From positions 186,001-250,000 of the forward strand of contig NZ_JAFBDS010000006.1 of NCBI RefSeq assembly GCF_016908375.1: a stretch of DNA of 64,000 bases. Direction: 5' to 3'. Positions 20,996-30,372 of the stretch are shown piece after piece. The position numbers and the translations under genes were made by a program. This DNA is from Amphibacillus cookii (GTDB taxonomy: Bacteria; Bacillota; Bacilli; Bacillales; Amphibacillaceae). The notes below the pieces were generated by a model. That model had not been told where the DNA came from, searched no databases, and worked only from the letters and a program-made list of their open reading frames with translations. Every line of letters begins with the position of its first letter. The stretch's first letter is position 1.

Positions 20996-21742
20996 TTATT
21001 TACCTAAGACGAATTGGTACATCATAATAGCGGCTGCAATACTGACATTAAGTGATTCAGCTTGACCATAAATCGGGATATGAATACGTTTATCCGCTAA
21101 TTCTAATAGCGATGGTGCTATCCCACTTCCTTCATTCCCAACAATCAGTGCCATCTTGTCAGCTAAATCCAGCGTTTGAATCGGCTCAGCCTGTTCTAAA
21201 GTTGAGACGCAGATCACAACGTCTTGTTGCTGAAGTCGCTCAATCTCTTCTATTAAGTTCTTCTTAACAATAGGTAAATGAAAAATCGAGCCTTGCGAAG
21301 CACGTATGACTTTATCGTTATACAAATCAACCGTCCCCTCCCCTAGGATCACTTGATCAAAACCGGCTGCATCAGCTGTTCGAATCATTGTACCTAGATT
21401 ACCTGGGTCTTGAACCGCATCAAGCATTAAAATCCGGTCAATTACTTTAGGATGGAATGGATTCATTTTTACAATCGCTAAAATGCCTTGAGGTGACTTT
21501 GTTTGTGCCAAATAGCTCAACACGTTATTTGTGACAACGGTCACAGGTATCTCTTCCCTATCAAATGAAGAAGTAACGCCTTCCTGCACAATAAGCCGTT
21601 CTACTTTCCAATCACTTTTAATTGCCTCCTCAACAAGGTGCATCCCTTCTACTATAAAACGTTGTTCTTGTTCACGATATTTCTTTTGATGTAATTTAGC
21701 CCAATTTTTTATCGTTTCATTTTTAACCGATGTAATCATCAT
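20996..21742 (-). CDS. ysgA: TrmH/SpoU family RNA 2'-O-methyltransferase (YsgA-like)
   Basis: About 248 residues. An N-terminal substrate-binding domain (RFIVEGMHLVEEAI) is followed by the knotted SPOUT domain with its three motifs: LDAVQDPGNLGTMIRTADAAG, ALIVGNEGSGI and IPIYGQAESLNVSIAAAIMMYQ. It probably methylates rRNA. The start is probably ATG 21742, since the upstream ATG overlaps the AAAGG ribosome site. It precedes pheS in the Bacillus order, but the T-box separates them. Confidence 0.92.
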   Translation of the reverse strand: MMITSVKNETIKNWAKLHQKKYREQEQRFIVEGMHLVEEAIKSDWKVERLIVQEGVTSSFDREEIPVTVVTNNVLSYLAQTKSPQGILAIVKMNPFHPKVIDRILMLDAVQDPGNLGTMIRTADAAGFDQVILGEGTVDLYNDKVIRASQGSIFHLPIVKKNLIEEIERLQQQDVVICVSTLEQAEPIQTLDLADKMALIVGNEGSGIAPSLLELADKRIHIPIYGQAESLNVSIAAAIMMYQFVLGK

Positions 21743-21841
21743 CTTCATCCTTTAGCTAGATATTCTTGTTCAATCATACATATTTATAGATAACTGGGTC
21801 AAACTATTTTTCAGAGTATGTAAGTGAAAAGAGGTGATTGC

Positions 21842-22060
21842 ATGGATCTTAATCTAAGAAAAGCGATTTTAGCTAATGTTTCCGATAACAGTCAAGAAGA
21901 ATTAGAAGCGACCATTGTTGATGCGATTCAAAGCGGTGAAGAAAAGATGTTACCTGGACTAGGGGTACTGTTTGAAATGATTTGGCAACAATCTGATGAA
22001 AGTGAGAAAAGTGATATGTTGCAACTACTCGAACGCGGGGTTCAACACGTCGGTGCATAA
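21842..22060 (+). CDS. sspI: Small acid-soluble spore protein SspI
   Basis: The 72-residue protein matches B. subtilis SspI in length and sequence ([33 protein letters not shown]). It is a minor SASP made in the forespore. I start at ATG 21842 after AGAGGTGATTG. It is monocistronic and divergent from ysgA, as in Bacillus. Confidence 0.97.
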   Translation: MDLNLRKAILANVSDNSQEELEATIVDAIQSGEEKMLPGLGVLFEMIWQQSDESEKSDMLQLLERGVQHVGA

Positions 22061-22069
22061 TGGTCACAC

Positions 22070-22102
22070 AAAGACACTTTAAATAAGAAAAGTGTCTTTT
22101 TT
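22070..22102 (+). terminator. Intrinsic terminator of sspI
   Basis: AAAGACACTT and AAGTGTCTTT form a stem with a ~10-base loop, ending in a run of T, ten bases past the sspI stop. Confidence 0.9.
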
Positions 22103-22170
22103 CATGTTGCTATTTGTTGAAGTTTGCATTAAAATTAATATATTAAAGACATTGGGTAAGGGGCATAACA

Positions 22171-22785
22171 ATGGACATTCGACTATTACAATCGATGATG
22201 CAGACACAAGCCATCAGTAACTTTAGCGGCACGGATCAAAATCAATCTTCTGATCTTTTTCAAAATATGTTTCAATATGCATTACGAGATACTAGCAATA
22301 CTGGTTTAAATCAATCGCATACGATGTCAATACGTGAAATCTTAGATGGTAAACCTTCATTATTGGAACAGACAAGCACGGTGACCTCACCAGTGCAAGC
22401 TAATATTTCCAAAGATCTTGATGCGATTATAAAAGAAGCTGCTTCGACTTATCAAATTGACGAAAGCTTAATTCGATCCGTGATTAAAACCGAATCTAAT
22501 TTCAATCAGCATGCGGTTAGTCACGCTGGTGCCCAAGGTTATATGCAACTGATGCCCCAAACGGCGAGAGGACTAGGGGTCACCAATTCATTTGATGCGA
22601 AACAAAACATTTTCGGTGGCACGAAATATTTACGACAGATGCTTAATCGCTATAATGGCAATACAACACTAGCATTAGCTGCATACAATGCAGGACCAGG
22701 TAATGTCGATAAATATAACGGCATCCCACCATTTACTGAAACTCAAAATTATGTTAAAAAAGTTCTCAATCAACAAATTGTATAA
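22171..22785 (+). CDS. Lytic transglycosylase (SLT domain)
   Basis: The 204-residue protein has a low-complexity N-terminal half and a C-terminal soluble lytic transglycosylase domain (residues ~85-200). The catalytic Glu lies in [20 protein letters not shown], followed by [15 protein letters not shown] and [15 protein letters not shown]. No signal peptide is evident, as in B. subtilis YjbJ-type enzymes, so export is unclear. It cleaves peptidoglycan glycan strands. The start follows AAGGGGCATAACA. Confidence 0.9.
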   Translation: MDIRLLQSMMQTQAISNFSGTDQNQSSDLFQNMFQYALRDTSNTGLNQSHTMSIREILDGKPSLLEQTSTVTSPVQANISKDLDAIIKEAASTYQIDESLIRSVIKTESNFNQHAVSHAGAQGYMQLMPQTARGLGVTNSFDAKQNIFGGTKYLRQMLNRYNGNTTLALAAYNAGPGNVDKYNGIPPFTETQNYVKKVLNQQIV

Positions 22786-22801
22786 TTAAAATATCATTAT
22801 G

Positions 22802-22848
22802 GCCTGCCTAACCAGAGACTTCGTCTTCGGTTTACGCAGGCTTTATCT
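22802..22848 (+). terminator. Terminator of the transglycosylase gene
   Basis: GCCTGCCTAAACC-like stem (GCCTGC ... GCAGGC) with an inner GAGACTTCGTCTTC hairpin, followed by CTTTATCTTT, 16 bases past the stop. Confidence 0.75.
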
Positions 22849-22863
22849 TTGTATTAAGATATT

Positions 22864-23067
22864 AAACGAACCTTCAACGACCTACAGGATGTAGGTCATG
22901 CAGACATCGCCACAGGACGTGGCGGTTTTAGTCCACGATCTTACCCACCCACTGATACGTTTTGATTGAACAAAGAGATTAGATTAGCAGCCGCTACCTC
23001 CAACTAAATAGACGCACTTTATTCTCTATTTTGAGGCGGCCTTTTACGGACGGTTATCTGTGAAAAA
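22864..23067 (+). repeat. Dispersed intergenic repeat family 1, copy C (long form)
   Basis: Head AAACGAACCTTCAACG, one ~38-base internal unit (GGACGTGGCGGTTTTAGT), a CAACTAAATAG/CTATTTTGAGG hairpin and tail ACGGACGGTTATCTGTGAAA. It fills the gap between convergent genes, transglycosylase and the DsbA-like gene. Confidence 0.87.
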
Positions 23068-23099
23068 CAAGTGAAGGACTTATCTTTAATTGAGCGCTA

Positions 23100-23747
23100 T
23101 TATTTTATTTCAGCTGTAATTGCATCGATATCGAATAAATCGTCGATTCTAACGCCATTCACAAACACCGTTGGAACGCCATCAATTTCAAGTTCACGCG
23201 TGTATTTTCTAGTCACTGAGATCGCATCAATCTCCGGTTCTTGCAAGAGTAATTCTCGGTCTAATTGATAGTCATCAATTAATGTTTCAATATATGATGT
23301 GGTCCCCCAATCGGTTTGTTTCTCTTGTTCGAAATCAACATCGGCTACCACTTGATTAAACAAGGCCTCGTATTGGTCAGGTAAATGATTTTTTAAATTT
23401 TGATCAAAGTTTGATAGGAGCAATGACGCCTCATTTAAATAAACCATTGCCTGCGTACGAAATTTCAACGTTCCTTCTTGTATATACTCATCCTCTAATT
23501 CTGGATAGACTTCTTCTAACCATACTTTGCACCATGGACAAGAATAATCAAATACAAATAAAAGTTCATTATCCGCATCTTCATCACCAATATAAACAAG
23601 GGTTTGCTCTTCAATTGGTGCTGTCTGATAAGTAACCTCTTCATCTTGGTTAACTGTTTCCGTTTTACTTGTCTCTAAGTAGCGAATGATTAATAATATA
23701 GACAATCCAGCAATGACCATGCATGAGATAATCAAGTATTTCTTCAC
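23100..23747 (-). CDS. Membrane-anchored DsbA-like thiol oxidoreductase
   Basis: The 215-residue protein has an N-terminal signal-anchor (YLIISCMVIAGLSILLIIRYL) and an extracellular thioredoxin-fold domain with the DsbA-type active site SCPWCKVW and the cis-Pro loop EIDGVPTVFVNGVRI. It resembles BdbD-like proteins that form or isomerise disulfides in secreted proteins. I start at GTG 23747 after GGGAGGACAATAAG. No BdbC-like partner gene is adjacent. Its exact substrate is unknown. Confidence 0.85.
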   Translation of the reverse strand: MKKYLIISCMVIAGLSILLIIRYLETSKTETVNQDEEVTYQTAPIEEQTLVYIGDEDADNELLFVFDYSCPWCKVWLEEVYPELEDEYIQEGTLKFRTQAMVYLNEASLLLSNFDQNLKNHLPDQYEALFNQVVADVDFEQEKQTDWGTTSYIETLIDDYQLDRELLLQEPEIDAISVTRKYTRELEIDGVPTVFVNGVRIDDLFDIDAITAEIK

Positions 23748-24240
23748 CTTATTGTCCTCCCTGTTTAATACATATATTTCCACTATTATATCTAGTATAA
23801 ATGTATTTTGAAAAATATCAACAGGATTCGTTAGACAAACGTCTACATAAATTTACATTAACTTATTGACACTATCATTCATAGTAACCAAGGCCATTTG
23901 ATAATTAAATCAGGAGCAAGTGGCACTCCATGTGCTCCAGTTAATGCTACATTTATTACTCGTTATACATTCTTAAAACTCGTAACCATTTCACAAGAAA
24001 GAAAGCTGTGACGTGATTAAAGAATTTAATGGACAACTAATTTAGTCAGAAGAATATAAAAACTTATTCTTTATTCAATAATTTTTGTCGCTGTTAATAG
24101 ACAATCACTACTATATTTTTAAAAAAATTATGAATGATTATGTATCTTTTTGTTTTTTTTTCAAAAAAATTAAAAAATATTGTATTTTTAAATTTATTTA
24201 AATATACTTATAATCAAATAATATTATAGGAGTGATTGAA

Positions 24241-24633
24241 ATGACTAAGAAAAAAATCTCTAAATTTATGGGTCTATTAGTAATTACATGTATAATGTTA
24301 ATGCCAATATCGGTAATGGCAGCAACTAAAGATTTCAGTTTTAATATGGTTCATCAGTTAACAATAGGGAGATATAAATCTACAAAAAACAGTGTTACAG
24401 CTACAGTAAATATGACTAGCTGGGGTGGAGATGACTACTTTACAATTCACATTTATGAAAGAGGCTTTGGTAGCACTAGATTAGTCGATAGATTGGGATT
24501 TTCTAAATCATCGGAAGGTTCTCCATATACTAGAACTAGTAACAAAGTTGAAAAAGGTAATAAATACGGGTATGAGATTTGGAAGAATCAAAACGGAAAA
24601 AGAATTAAAGGATCTGGGAGTTTAAGTTACTAA
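24241..24633 (+). CDS. Small secreted protein of unknown function
   Basis: The 130-residue protein starts at ATG 24241 after AGGAGTGATTGAA. It has a clear signal peptide: basic MTKKKISKF, a hydrophobic core and a cleavage site after ISVMAA. The mature part (~100 residues) is rich in Ser, Thr, Lys and aromatic residues, has no Cys, and looks like a beta-rich domain ending RIKGSGSLSY. I recognise no family; toxin, adhesin or inhibitor are all possible. The surrounding DNA (23.8-25.2 kb) is markedly more AT-rich than its neighbours, a sign of recent acquisition. The 23748-24240 gap holds only AT-rich DNA and a small GGAGCA/TGCTCC hairpin near 23912. Confidence 0.75.
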   Translation: MTKKKISKFMGLLVITCIMLMPISVMAATKDFSFNMVHQLTIGRYKSTKNSVTATVNMTSWGGDDYFTIHIYERGFGSTRLVDRLGFSKSSEGSPYTRTSNKVEKGNKYGYEIWKNQNGKRIKGSGSLSY

Positions 24634-24654
24634 AATATCTCTGGAGGTTTACAT

Positions 24655-25218
24655 ATGATAACTAGTCTTTTTCCTAGTATTATAATAATATCGTTTTTTG
24701 TATTGTTTTTCGGAATGAAATGCTTAAAAAATTCTATTTCTAAGCTATATTATTTTTACTGGATTATTTTTGGTGTCTATATTTCAGGATTAATAGGGAT
24801 TACTTTATTTCCTTTTCCTTATCAGGATTATTTAATTCAAACAATGATTGAAGATAATTTAGGTAGTACACATAATTTTATTCCGCTAGGCGAGATAAGG
24901 GAAATTATTGAATTTGGCTATATGCCGATTGTACTTAAGCAATTAGTGGGAAACATTTTATTATTTGTGCCATTAGGATTTTCTTTACCTATTCTTTTCA
25001 CAAAATTAAATTTAAAAAGTACAATTTTGATTTGTTTTTTGGTGAGTTTAACCATTGAATGCATTCAATTAGTCTCAAGTATTTTTATAAGATATAATTA
25101 CAGAGCATTTGATGTTGATGATCTTTTGTTAAATGTTTTGGGTTCTATTATAGGTTTCTTTGTATTCAAGCTGGCTTTCAAATTTTTAAACAATAACGAA
25201 TTAATTAAATCAAGTTAA
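24655..25218 (+). CDS. VanZ-like family membrane protein
   Basis: The 187-residue protein has five hydrophobic helices and the VanZ pattern: NFIPLGEIREII, VGNILLFVPLGFSLP, SLTIECIQL and FDVDDLLLNVLGSIIG. VanZ gives low-level teicoplanin resistance; most relatives are uncharacterised. It begins 21 bases after the secreted-protein gene with a GGAGG site and is probably co-transcribed with it, so the two may form an accessory pair. Base composition matches that gene. Confidence 0.85.
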   Translation: MITSLFPSIIIISFFVLFFGMKCLKNSISKLYYFYWIIFGVYISGLIGITLFPFPYQDYLIQTMIEDNLGSTHNFIPLGEIREIIEFGYMPIVLKQLVGNILLFVPLGFSLPILFTKLNLKSTILICFLVSLTIECIQLVSSIFIRYNYRAFDVDDLLLNVLGSIIGFFVFKLAFKFLNNNELIKSS

Positions 25219-25287
25219 TTAAAGGATTTTTTAAAAGGGCATGAGAGTAAATAAAGTGGTACCCATGTTAGAGACAAATAAAAAAGA

Positions 25288-25442
25288 TATGAAGTTAAGG
25301 GTGCCTCCCTTAACTTCATATAGAGGCAAGCAAGCGAAGCGCGGTAGGATTTACGAAGAAAATCTCAATTCGCTGTGTCCATTTTCTTGAGATAGTATCA
25401 GTTTCCTCAACGAGGCAAATATTGACCTACGTAATTCCTACC
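25288..25442. other. Structured intergenic region with nested inverted repeats
   Basis: First comes a 15-bp hairpin (ATATGAAGTTAAGGG then CCCTTAACTTCATAT, 25288-25322), which could terminate the VanZ operon. It overlaps a competing TGCCTC/GAGGCA pair. GGTAGGATTTACG (25343) pairs with CGTAATTCCTACC (25430) at 12 of 13 positions and encloses AAGAAAAT/ATTTTCTT. No coding frame is present. It may be a MITE relic or a structured RNA. Confidence 0.5.
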
Positions 25443-25469
25443 CTTTATATATAAAGCTTATCATGTAAA

Positions 25470-25522
25470 AAAATACCTGTAATTAAAACACTTTTTTTCA
25501 AGTATCTTAACCACAGGTACCA
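25470..25522 (-). terminator. Probable terminator of topB
   Basis: TACCTGTAATTAA and TTAACCACAGGTA form an imperfect long stem with a T-rich tail on the minus strand, 25 bases past the topB stop. Confidence 0.65.
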
Positions 25523-25546
25523 TTCTAAAATCTATCATCTATTTTT

Positions 25547-27724
25547 TTAATCATCATCTTTTTCAAATCGCATTTCCCAGCTAAAATATTTGCTATCAGT
25601 TTTCTTTAAGTAAGATAAGTAAGCATTGAACTTTTTCCCTTGTTTATTTGTTAATCCTTTGACATAGGCGCTACCATTAGCAAGTAGCGTTTTCGCCATC
25701 GTCTTGGTTACACGTTTTTTCATCGTCGCAAGAAATTTATCATGCTTCCATAAGACAAATGAGCAACCATTTTTCCAATTACTACAGCCAAATCCTTTTG
25801 AGCCTTCTATGACACGATGGCCACAGACTGGACATTTACCAATTACCTCTTTAGTCACGGTTGACTTTGCTGAGTCAGACATCTCTCTAATCGTTAGCCC
25901 CTTCGTCTGTTTAATCGTTTCAACGGCTTGCTTGGTAAACATGTATACTTCGTCTAAATACGACTTCTTAGCAATTCTGCTCTTCTCAATATCAAATAAT
26001 GATTTTTCCAAACGACCTGTAAAATTGAGATCAAATAATTGCTTGATCGGAAATGTTGCGACCAGCTTCCTTCCTAATGAAGTACAAGTTAGTGCTTTTT
26101 GTTCTCTTTTGATATAGCCAACATCAATTAGTTTTTTTATTGTTTCGGCACGGGTTGCGGGTGTACCGATGCTATACCCTTGTAAAATCTCTCCTAAAAA
26201 AGAATCATCCTCTTGACTTTCATTTTCTTTAACACGCTTACCGCAGCTTTCCATTACACGTAGCAATGTTCGTTCTGTATGTTTTTTCGGTGGCTTTGTC
26301 ATATGGGAAGATAACGCGGTTTCAACAACATGCACCGTAGCATTTAATTCAATCGGTGGAAGACGGACTTCTTTTGATTGCATATGCTCAACTTTCTTCC
26401 AACCTTCGTTGATTTGCACTTTGCCTTTCGAATAAAAAATACCTTTTAGTGATTCGTCAACAAGCTTCGTCTTCACTTCGGTTTCCTCGTACTCGGCCAC
26501 CGGCATAAATTGCATAATTAGACGATTTTTTATTGCCGTATAAACGGTCTGTTCATCAACGGATAAGCGCTTTGGCACAAGATAAGTGGGAATAATTGCG
26601 CTGTGACCGTCAACTTTAGCATTATTAAATACGCGCTTACTTTTATAGAAGTTAACCTCTTGCTTATAAGGAAGATCTTTAGTATGAACAGCAACGACTT
26701 CAGCGGTTTTACTAACAAGACTCTCTTCAAGTGCCGTGCTTGACGTTCTTGGGTAAGTAATATATTTCTTTTCATAGAGTGATTGCGCAGTTTTCAACAC
26801 CTTATCAGATGTCCAGCCTTTGAACTTATTGGTGATATACCCTTGTAAATGGGAAAGGTTAAATAAAAACGGGGGAAATTCTTTCTTTCGCTCAACTTGT
26901 TTATCGATTACAATAGCTTGACCGTTTTTCACTTTGTTTTCAATCTCTTCAAGCATCGACTGCACCGGAAATTTATCACTTTCCTCGGTATATACGCCTT
27001 GATAAGTTTGTTTAGCTTGCGTTTCAAATGTTGCGACTAGTTTAAAGTAAGCTTTTGGCTTAAACTGTTCAATTTCTAGATCACGGTCATAAATGATCTT
27101 TAATGTTGGCAATAGTACTCTGCCTATATTAAGCACTTTACCTTTCCCCTTTTGGAATTTTAAAGTCGATACAGAGGTCAAGTTAATACCAATGATCCAA
27201 TCCGTCCATTGTCGACTCAGTCCAGCATCAAGCAATGGCTTCATTTCTGTGTTTGGTCTAAGGTTCTCCATCCCCCGCTCAATTTCCTTTGGTGTCCATT
27301 CATTTAATAACAAGCGGTAGACAGGTTTCTTGGTTTTACTATTATAAATAATGCTATCCCCAATCAGTTGACCTTCCCGATCATAATCACAAGCTGATAT
27401 GATCGACTCCACATCACGCCTTCGAATAAGTGAATGGATCGTTTTCAACTGCTTAGCTACACCCGTATCACGACGGTGGCGATTGCGAGGGTTCGTTTTC
27501 ACTTTATACTGAAACGCCGATGGAATAAATGGGAAGTTATCAATCTTCCAACTCGCCATTTTTTCATCATAGTCTTTAGCATCATATAATTCTAGCAGAT
27601 GCCCAAATGCCCATGTAACAAGATAGTTCGCCCCTTCATAATAACCATCTCGCTTCTGCTTCACATTTAATGCGTCCGCAATATTTTTAGCAACAGACGG
27701 CTTCTCTGCAACAAATAATTTCAT
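25547..27724 (-). CDS. topB: DNA topoisomerase III
   Basis: The 725-residue type IA topoisomerase starts MKLFVAEKPSVAKNIADAL (Toprim), has the acidic CDYDREGQLIG motif and the active-site Tyr in KKYITYPRTSST. A C-terminal zinc-ribbon-like segment (CPVCGHRVIEGSKGFGCSNWKNGC) follows. It decatenates DNA and resolves recombination intermediates. Start is ATG 27724 with GGAGAG upstream. Confidence 0.96.
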   Translation of the reverse strand: MKLFVAEKPSVAKNIADALNVKQKRDGYYEGANYLVTWAFGHLLELYDAKDYDEKMASWKIDNFPFIPSAFQYKVKTNPRNRHRRDTGVAKQLKTIHSLIRRRDVESIISACDYDREGQLIGDSIIYNSKTKKPVYRLLLNEWTPKEIERGMENLRPNTEMKPLLDAGLSRQWTDWIIGINLTSVSTLKFQKGKGKVLNIGRVLLPTLKIIYDRDLEIEQFKPKAYFKLVATFETQAKQTYQGVYTEESDKFPVQSMLEEIENKVKNGQAIVIDKQVERKKEFPPFLFNLSHLQGYITNKFKGWTSDKVLKTAQSLYEKKYITYPRTSSTALEESLVSKTAEVVAVHTKDLPYKQEVNFYKSKRVFNNAKVDGHSAIIPTYLVPKRLSVDEQTVYTAIKNRLIMQFMPVAEYEETEVKTKLVDESLKGIFYSKGKVQINEGWKKVEHMQSKEVRLPPIELNATVHVVETALSSHMTKPPKKHTERTLLRVMESCGKRVKENESQEDDSFLGEILQGYSIGTPATRAETIKKLIDVGYIKREQKALTCTSLGRKLVATFPIKQLFDLNFTGRLEKSLFDIEKSRIAKKSYLDEVYMFTKQAVETIKQTKGLTIREMSDSAKSTVTKEVIGKCPVCGHRVIEGSKGFGCSNWKNGCSFVLWKHDKFLATMKKRVTKTMAKTLLANGSAYVKGLTNKQGKKFNAYLSYLKKTDSKYFSWEMRFEKDDD

Positions 27725-27833
27725 CACAACTCTCCAATCTTGAACAACCTTTTAAAACAAGTGCGAACACACGGTCGCTTCTATATTATATCATGATAAC
27801 TTCATCTTTACTTAGCAATTTCAAATCATGAAA

Positions 27834-27980
27834 ATAAAACAACCTTTAATCAGTGGGGGTGTCCTCCCCACTGGTGGTTAGTTGGGTGAATCAGGACTAG
27901 CGTCCGTTTAGCTCCCGCCCAAACAGATCAGTTCTACTCTCTATTTTGTGGCGGTGTTTTACGGACGGTTATCTGTGAAA
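27834..27980 (+). repeat. Dispersed intergenic repeat family 1, copy D (short form)
   Basis: Head AACCTTTAATCAGTGGGG forms a hairpin with CCCCACTG; a CCCGCCCAAACAG/CTATTTTGTGGCGG arm pair follows; tail TTTTACGGACGGTTATCTG. It lies between the topB start and the terminator of the M42 peptidase gene. Confidence 0.87.
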
Positions 27981-27981
27981 A

Positions 27982-28026
27982 AAAAACACCTATTAAAAAG
28001 ATCAGAAATCTCTAATAGGTGTTTTC
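27982..28026 (-). terminator. Terminator of the M42 peptidase gene
   Basis: AAAACACCTATTA pairs with TAATAGGTGTTTT around a 17-base loop, 18 bases past the stop, with an A/T run on the minus-strand exit. Confidence 0.88.
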
Positions 28027-28043
28027 GATATTTGAAGCTTACT

Positions 28044-29120
28044 TTAACTGAAAGTAATTTGTTTGACCGTGTCTGCATCCAATCCTTTGATGACCTCAAC
28101 AATCAATTTAACCGCATGATCAAAGTCGTCTTGATGTAAAATACCTGCATGTGAGTGGATATAACGCGTCGCAATACCAATCGATAATGCAGGGACACCA
28201 TTTGCCGTTAAATGAATGGAACCACTATCGGTTCCGCCTGCTGCAATGGTTGCATATTGATAAGGGATCTCTTCACGATCTGCCGTTCCTATTACAAAAT
28301 CTCGTAAGCCTTTATGAGAAATCATTGATGCATCATAAATAATAATTTGTGGACCATGACCTAGTTTGCTGTCGGCGTCTTTGGCGGAAATACCAGGTGT
28401 GTCTCCTGCTATCCCGGTATCTATAGCAAAAGCAATATCCGGTTGAATCGCATGAGCTGAGGTCTTTGCACCACGCAAACCAACTTCTTCTTGAACCGTT
28501 CCAACGCCATACACCACATTTGGATGATCGATTTCCTTTAATTGTTTTAATACTTCAATCGCAACCGCACAACCAATCCGATTATCCCAAGCTTTAGCGA
28601 GTAATAGTTTTTCATTTTTCATCGGTTGGAATTCAAAATAAGGAACGACCGCATCACCTGGTCGCACCCCAAATGATTCCGCCTCTTCTTTGCTTGTTGC
28701 ACCAATATCAATAAACATATCTTTAATGTCGTATGGTTTCTTCCGTGCTTCAGCTGGCATAATATGAGGGGGCTTAGAACCGATCACGCCGACAATATTT
28801 CCAGATGTCGTGGTAACCGTGACACGCTGAGCCAACATGACTTGATTCCACCAGCCACCAATCGTTTGGAAATATAAAAAACCATTATCATCAATCCGTG
28901 TCACCATTAAACCAATTTCATCTAAGTGGCCTGCAACCATTACTTTAGGACCCGTGTTTTGACCTACCTTTTTAGCAATTAAACTGCCTAGATGGTCAGT
29001 ATAAACCTCTGTTGCATAAGGCTCAATATGCTTTTTCATCACCTCGCGCGCCTCACGCTCATTGCCTGAAATTCCGTTTGCTTCTGTTAATTCCTTAAAC
29101 ATCGTTAATGTTTCATTCAT
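28044..29120 (-). CDS. ysdC: M42 family metallo-aminopeptidase YsdC
   Basis: The 358-residue enzyme is a glutamyl-aminopeptidase/endoglucanase M family peptidase. Metal-binding motifs are visible: [53 protein letters not shown] and RYIHSHAGI. These peptidases form tetrahedral dodecamers and trim peptides in the cytosol. In B. subtilis ysdC follows rplT-ysdA-ysdB; here ysdA and rplT are 3-4 kb upstream with accessory genes and repeats between. Confidence 0.95.
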   Translation of the reverse strand: MNETLTMFKELTEANGISGNEREAREVMKKHIEPYATEVYTDHLGSLIAKKVGQNTGPKVMVAGHLDEIGLMVTRIDDNGFLYFQTIGGWWNQVMLAQRVTVTTTSGNIVGVIGSKPPHIMPAEARKKPYDIKDMFIDIGATSKEEAESFGVRPGDAVVPYFEFQPMKNEKLLLAKAWDNRIGCAVAIEVLKQLKEIDHPNVVYGVGTVQEEVGLRGAKTSAHAIQPDIAFAIDTGIAGDTPGISAKDADSKLGHGPQIIIYDASMISHKGLRDFVIGTADREEIPYQYATIAAGGTDSGSIHLTANGVPALSIGIATRYIHSHAGILHQDDFDHAVKLIVEVIKGLDADTVKQITFS

Positions 29121-29264
29121 TTATTGACGGCCTCCTTTAATATCCAAATTAATTATATCGCAATATTAAATAAAGGACAAAAATCTGACACAGTCTCATT
29201 TAATCCTAATTGCGATCGCAGGAAAACTAGCTACGATCGCACGAAAAATGGAGAAATCGCATGA

Positions 29265-29543
29265 AGTATGCCCACCAGTCTAAGTAGAGATAAGCAAGGG
29301 GTGAGACTTCTGCGGGAATAGAATGGGCTGAAGATCCACTTGGGGTGTGATCTTTGCGAATCAAGTTAGCTGAAGCCATCCCCGTGAAAAGCGAATTCAT
29401 GCTTTTCGGAACGACATAACATGCTAAACGTATGAGAAGATCGGAGATGGCACATCCATGAAAAAGTAAAGTCAACAAGCCTATTGAATACCGCGTCTAT
29501 TGAACACGATTAAGGTTGAATGACTTTTTTCAGTGTGCGAAAG
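29265..29543 (+). repeat. MITE-like repeat family 2, copy 1 (5' truncated, with insert)
   Basis: From CCAGTCTAAGTAGAGATAAG to CAGTGTGCGAAAGT this copy matches the element at 30373 closely. It lacks that element's 5' half and has ~70 extra bases before GGTTGAATGAC. Just upstream, at 29210-29245, CGATCGCA(G/C)GAAAA occurs twice. No gene is present in 29121-29577. Confidence 0.8.
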
Positions 29544-29577
29544 TAAGTTACCTCCGGATATTTAATATTTACTTACA

Positions 29578-30204
29578 TTAATCACTATTGTCTATAAATT
29601 GATTTATTTCTCTTAGCGTTTTAACACCATCAATACGTTTTGTTTCTTCTCCTTGTGAATACTTTCTTAAAGATGGTATTTGTGAAACATCTAATTCACT
29701 TAACAAGTTTTCATTTTCACTAGAAGATAACAAATCTACGATAAAAACGTTTTCATTTTTATTAAAACGAAAAAAGGAATCTTTATAAACTGGCTTCATA
29801 TCCTTACAATAGATACAGCTATCCGCACTATAAATTAAAAAATAATTGTCTTTATCACTTTCTTCAATAATTCCTTTTGCTTGAGTTAATGAAATCTTTT
29901 CAATCTCCAAATTAGGTTTAAACAGCAAAAATAGACCTAAAAATAAAATTAGGGAAACGCTCCAAATAGCAAATAAAAACTTTGCTCTTCTAGTCATGCT
30001 CACACTTTTCCCCAAAAAAACTTTTGATAATAGATAAATTAAAGTTAATATAATTGTTGGAATTAAAATATAAAGTATAACACCCCAATTTCTAGGAACA
30101 CCTATGAAGAAAAAGTAGCATGTCAAAGCTATTGATATAGTTAATCCAACTAAAGGCTGAAAGGACAGATAAGTAAATATCTTTTGTTTTTCCACACTTT
30201 TCAT
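29578..30204 (-). CDS. Membrane protein with thioredoxin-like domain
   Basis: The 208-residue protein has three hydrophobic helices (residues ~14-35, 42-62, 75-95) followed by a thioredoxin-like domain with the redox motif DSCIYCKDMKPVY and a cis-Pro loop SQIPSLRKYSQGEE. The domain probably faces outside. The combination suggests a thiol-disulfide carrier, but I cannot name a family. It stands alone between two copies of the family 2 repeat. Confidence 0.7.
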   Translation of the reverse strand: MKSVEKQKIFTYLSFQPLVGLTISIALTCYFFFIGVPRNWGVILYILIPTIILTLIYLLSKVFLGKSVSMTRRAKFLFAIWSVSLILFLGLFLLFKPNLEIEKISLTQAKGIIEESDKDNYFLIYSADSCIYCKDMKPVYKDSFFRFNKNENVFIVDLLSSSENENLLSELDVSQIPSLRKYSQGEETKRIDGVKTLREINQFIDNSD

Positions 30205-30372
30205 TCAATCTTCCTCTCTCTTTTTCATTTTTTTACATTTTTAAAAATCTAACTGATGATCTACTAGAACTCTAAATAACTAACCTTCCAATAAGGAAAT
30301 TAATTACCAATTAAATTATACTATTTTTACCATAAATATTAAAGTGTCAACTTAAAAAATTATTTAAGTCAT

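Noticed and set aside
29227-29478. 83-codon minus-strand frame
   Set aside because: It lies wholly in the family 2 repeat and is not kept in the other copies.
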